From the NCBI GenBank assembly GCA_903907865.1, contig CAIVPR010000114.1, forward strand, positions 1 to 64,000: a DNA stretch of 64,000 nucleotides, given 5' to 3'. The position numbers were made by a program, and so were the translations under genes. The stretch is from an uncultured Acidobacteriia bacterium (lineage in GTDB: Bacteria > Acidobacteriota > Terriglobia > Bryobacterales > Bryobacteraceae). The notes beneath the pieces are model-generated. The model had not been told where the DNA came from. It saw nothing but the letters and a program-made list of their open reading frames with translations, and did not search any database. Positions 63,096-64,000 of the stretch are shown here, in pieces; within the stretch, counting starts at the first letter, position 1, and every line of letters starts with the position of its first letter.

Positions 63096-63992
63096 TTGGA
63101 ACTAGTACCCGCCGGACCCGACGTCGACAACCGTGCCGTTCTGGAGCACGGCAACATCCTGTACTTCCCGCCAGCGCCTGGCGGGGCGGGCTTCCCCATC
63201 CCTTCCGCAGTCTTGGACGCGCTGACCGGCACGACGCAGGATGCCCGCGCCATCCACAAGAACATCGCCTACAAGCCCAACAAGGACGCGGTATCCGGGC
63301 TCGTGGACAAGTCCCAGACCGTGGCCACCCGCGACGCCATGCGCGACTATTCGGGGCGCGCGCTGAAATTCCTCGCGACGATCCTGCCCGAGTACGCCGC
63401 GATGTGGAAGGTGGACTACGCCAGCTTCCGCTCCATCGAGGAACGCGGGCGGCAACTTCCGCTCACCAAGCGGAACGACCTGCTGCATGTGGACGCCTTC
63501 CCCACCCGTCCGGTTTTCGGCGATCTGATTCTGCGCTGCTTCACCAACGTGAGCCCGTCGCAGAAGAGGGAATGGCTGACCTCGGACCCGTTCCCGCTAC
63601 TCGCGGAGCGCGAGGCGCGCAATGCGGGTCTGGAAGGATATGCCGCGAAGTCGGGGTCGGCGGTGGAATCGGCTCGCCGTGCGGCCTGGCGGGCTCTGCA
63701 CGCGGCGGGCGTGCCGCTGGTGGACCGGTCCCCCTACGATTCCTTCATGCTCCATTTCCACGACTGGATGAAGGCGAACGCCGATTACCAGAAGAATTGC
63801 CCGAAGTACCGCTTCGACTTGCCGCCGGGCTCGACGTGGCTGGTCTTCACCGACGTGGTGCCCCATGCGGTGCTCGGTGGCCGGCTGGCGATGGAGCAGA
63901 CGGTGATTGTCTCGCGCAAGAGCATGAAGGATCCATCTCTGGCACCGGCGTCGATCCTGGAGCGGATGGCGGGCCGGAATCTGACGTCGTAA
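63096..63992 (+). CDS. kdoO: Kdo hydroxylase (Fe(II)/2-oxoglutarate type)
   Basis: This 298-residue protein contains RNDLLHVDAFPTRP (HxD iron ligands), DLILRCFTNVSP and PRYR-like block CPKYRFDLPPGSTWLVFTD, ending with VVPHAVLGGRLAMEQTVIV (distal His). This is the pattern of Kdo 3-hydroxylases, which convert Kdo to Ko in the lipopolysaccharide core. The TTG at 63096 gives the usual length and opening (LEHGNILYFPP). The gene supports a Gram-negative envelope. It ends eight bases before the window edge. Confidence 0.85.
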   Translation: MELVPAGPDVDNRAVLEHGNILYFPPAPGGAGFPIPSAVLDALTGTTQDARAIHKNIAYKPNKDAVSGLVDKSQTVATRDAMRDYSGRALKFLATILPEYAAMWKVDYASFRSIEERGRQLPLTKRNDLLHVDAFPTRPVFGDLILRCFTNVSPSQKREWLTSDPFPLLAEREARNAGLEGYAAKSGSAVESARRAAWRALHAAGVPLVDRSPYDSFMLHFHDWMKANADYQKNCPKYRFDLPPGSTWLVFTDVVPHAVLGGRLAMEQTVIVSRKSMKDPSLAPASILERMAGRNLTS

Positions 63993-64000
63993 GAACCGGA

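Overview
The window is a GC-rich, gene-dense stretch of a Gram-negative chromosome. Gene content points to the phylum Acidobacteriota, most likely a Bryobacter/Solibacter-like soil lineage. The evidence is an Oar-like TonB-dependent receptor with an N-terminal carboxypeptidase-regulatory domain, a TIGR03435/DUF3738 protein, a DUF1553/DUF1501 pair, two Uma2 paralogues, a DUF29 protein, PEP-CTERM proteins and a Kdo hydroxylase. The assignment is inference from gene families; there is no rRNA gene here. I saw no rRNA, tRNA, CRISPR array or intact insertion sequence. No gene-free stretch exceeds about 300 bases.

Layout. 85-2112: class III aminotransferase and a racemase-fold protein lacking both catalytic cysteines. 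2179-2792: antitoxin plus Doc toxin. 2789-5251: TIGR03435 protein and serine beta-lactamase-like hydrolase, divergent around two identical-half-site palindromes 21 bp apart. 5583-8728: membrane-stress operon (XRE regulator, NfeD, flotillin, PspA). 8814-10680: RloA/RloB (AbiL-like) putative phage-defence pair, ending against a truncated HNH endonuclease. 10942-15777: tight minus-strand operon ggt, TIM-barrel isomerase, asnS, ddl. 15849-24700: HD protein, TonB, RNase HI, cyclophilin, nadD, GntP permease, threonine synthase, lytic transglycosylase. 24744-36743: Uma2, acyltransferase remnant, two prolyl-oligopeptidase/DPP-IV-type peptidases, the large TonB-dependent receptor, a YHYH-cupredoxin fusion and an orphan ModA. 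36847-39499: a small conserved-looking ORF and two tandem paralogues of a family I cannot name. 39585-42653: HigBA, M19 dipeptidase, ECF sigma factor and zinc-finger anti-sigma factor. 42701-47272: purine permease, transglutaminase-like TgpA protein, a 20-residue Lys-rich peptide, a DUF2103-like protein, Uma2. 47319-53720: cytochrome-type DUF1553 and DUF1501 proteins, DUF29, HD protein, ParE/RelE-type toxin-antitoxin, YIP1. 53809-57519: mtnP, two glycosyltransferase-like proteins, YggS. 57692-63992: two PEP-CTERM proteins, a metal-hydrolase/D-amino-acid PLP enzyme pair divergent from an aminotransferase, PP2C phosphatase, Kdo hydroxylase.

How the parts fit. The dominant theme is scavenging of peptides and amino acids by exported enzymes (two S9 peptidases, gamma-glutamyltransferase, dipeptidase, aminotransferases, TonB and receptor). 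Envelope maintenance is a second theme (PspA/flotillin, ddl, transglycosylase, Kdo hydroxylase, sigma/anti-sigma pair). The accessory layer consists of three toxin-antitoxin modules, one RloAB pair and at least two gene remnants (HNH nuclease, acyltransferase).

The most notable unexplained items are the tandem unknown family at 37030-39499, the doubled 21-bp-spaced operator at 3558-3593, the cysteine-less racemase, the RloAB/HNH locus and the two very short genes at 36847-37017 and 46160-46222.
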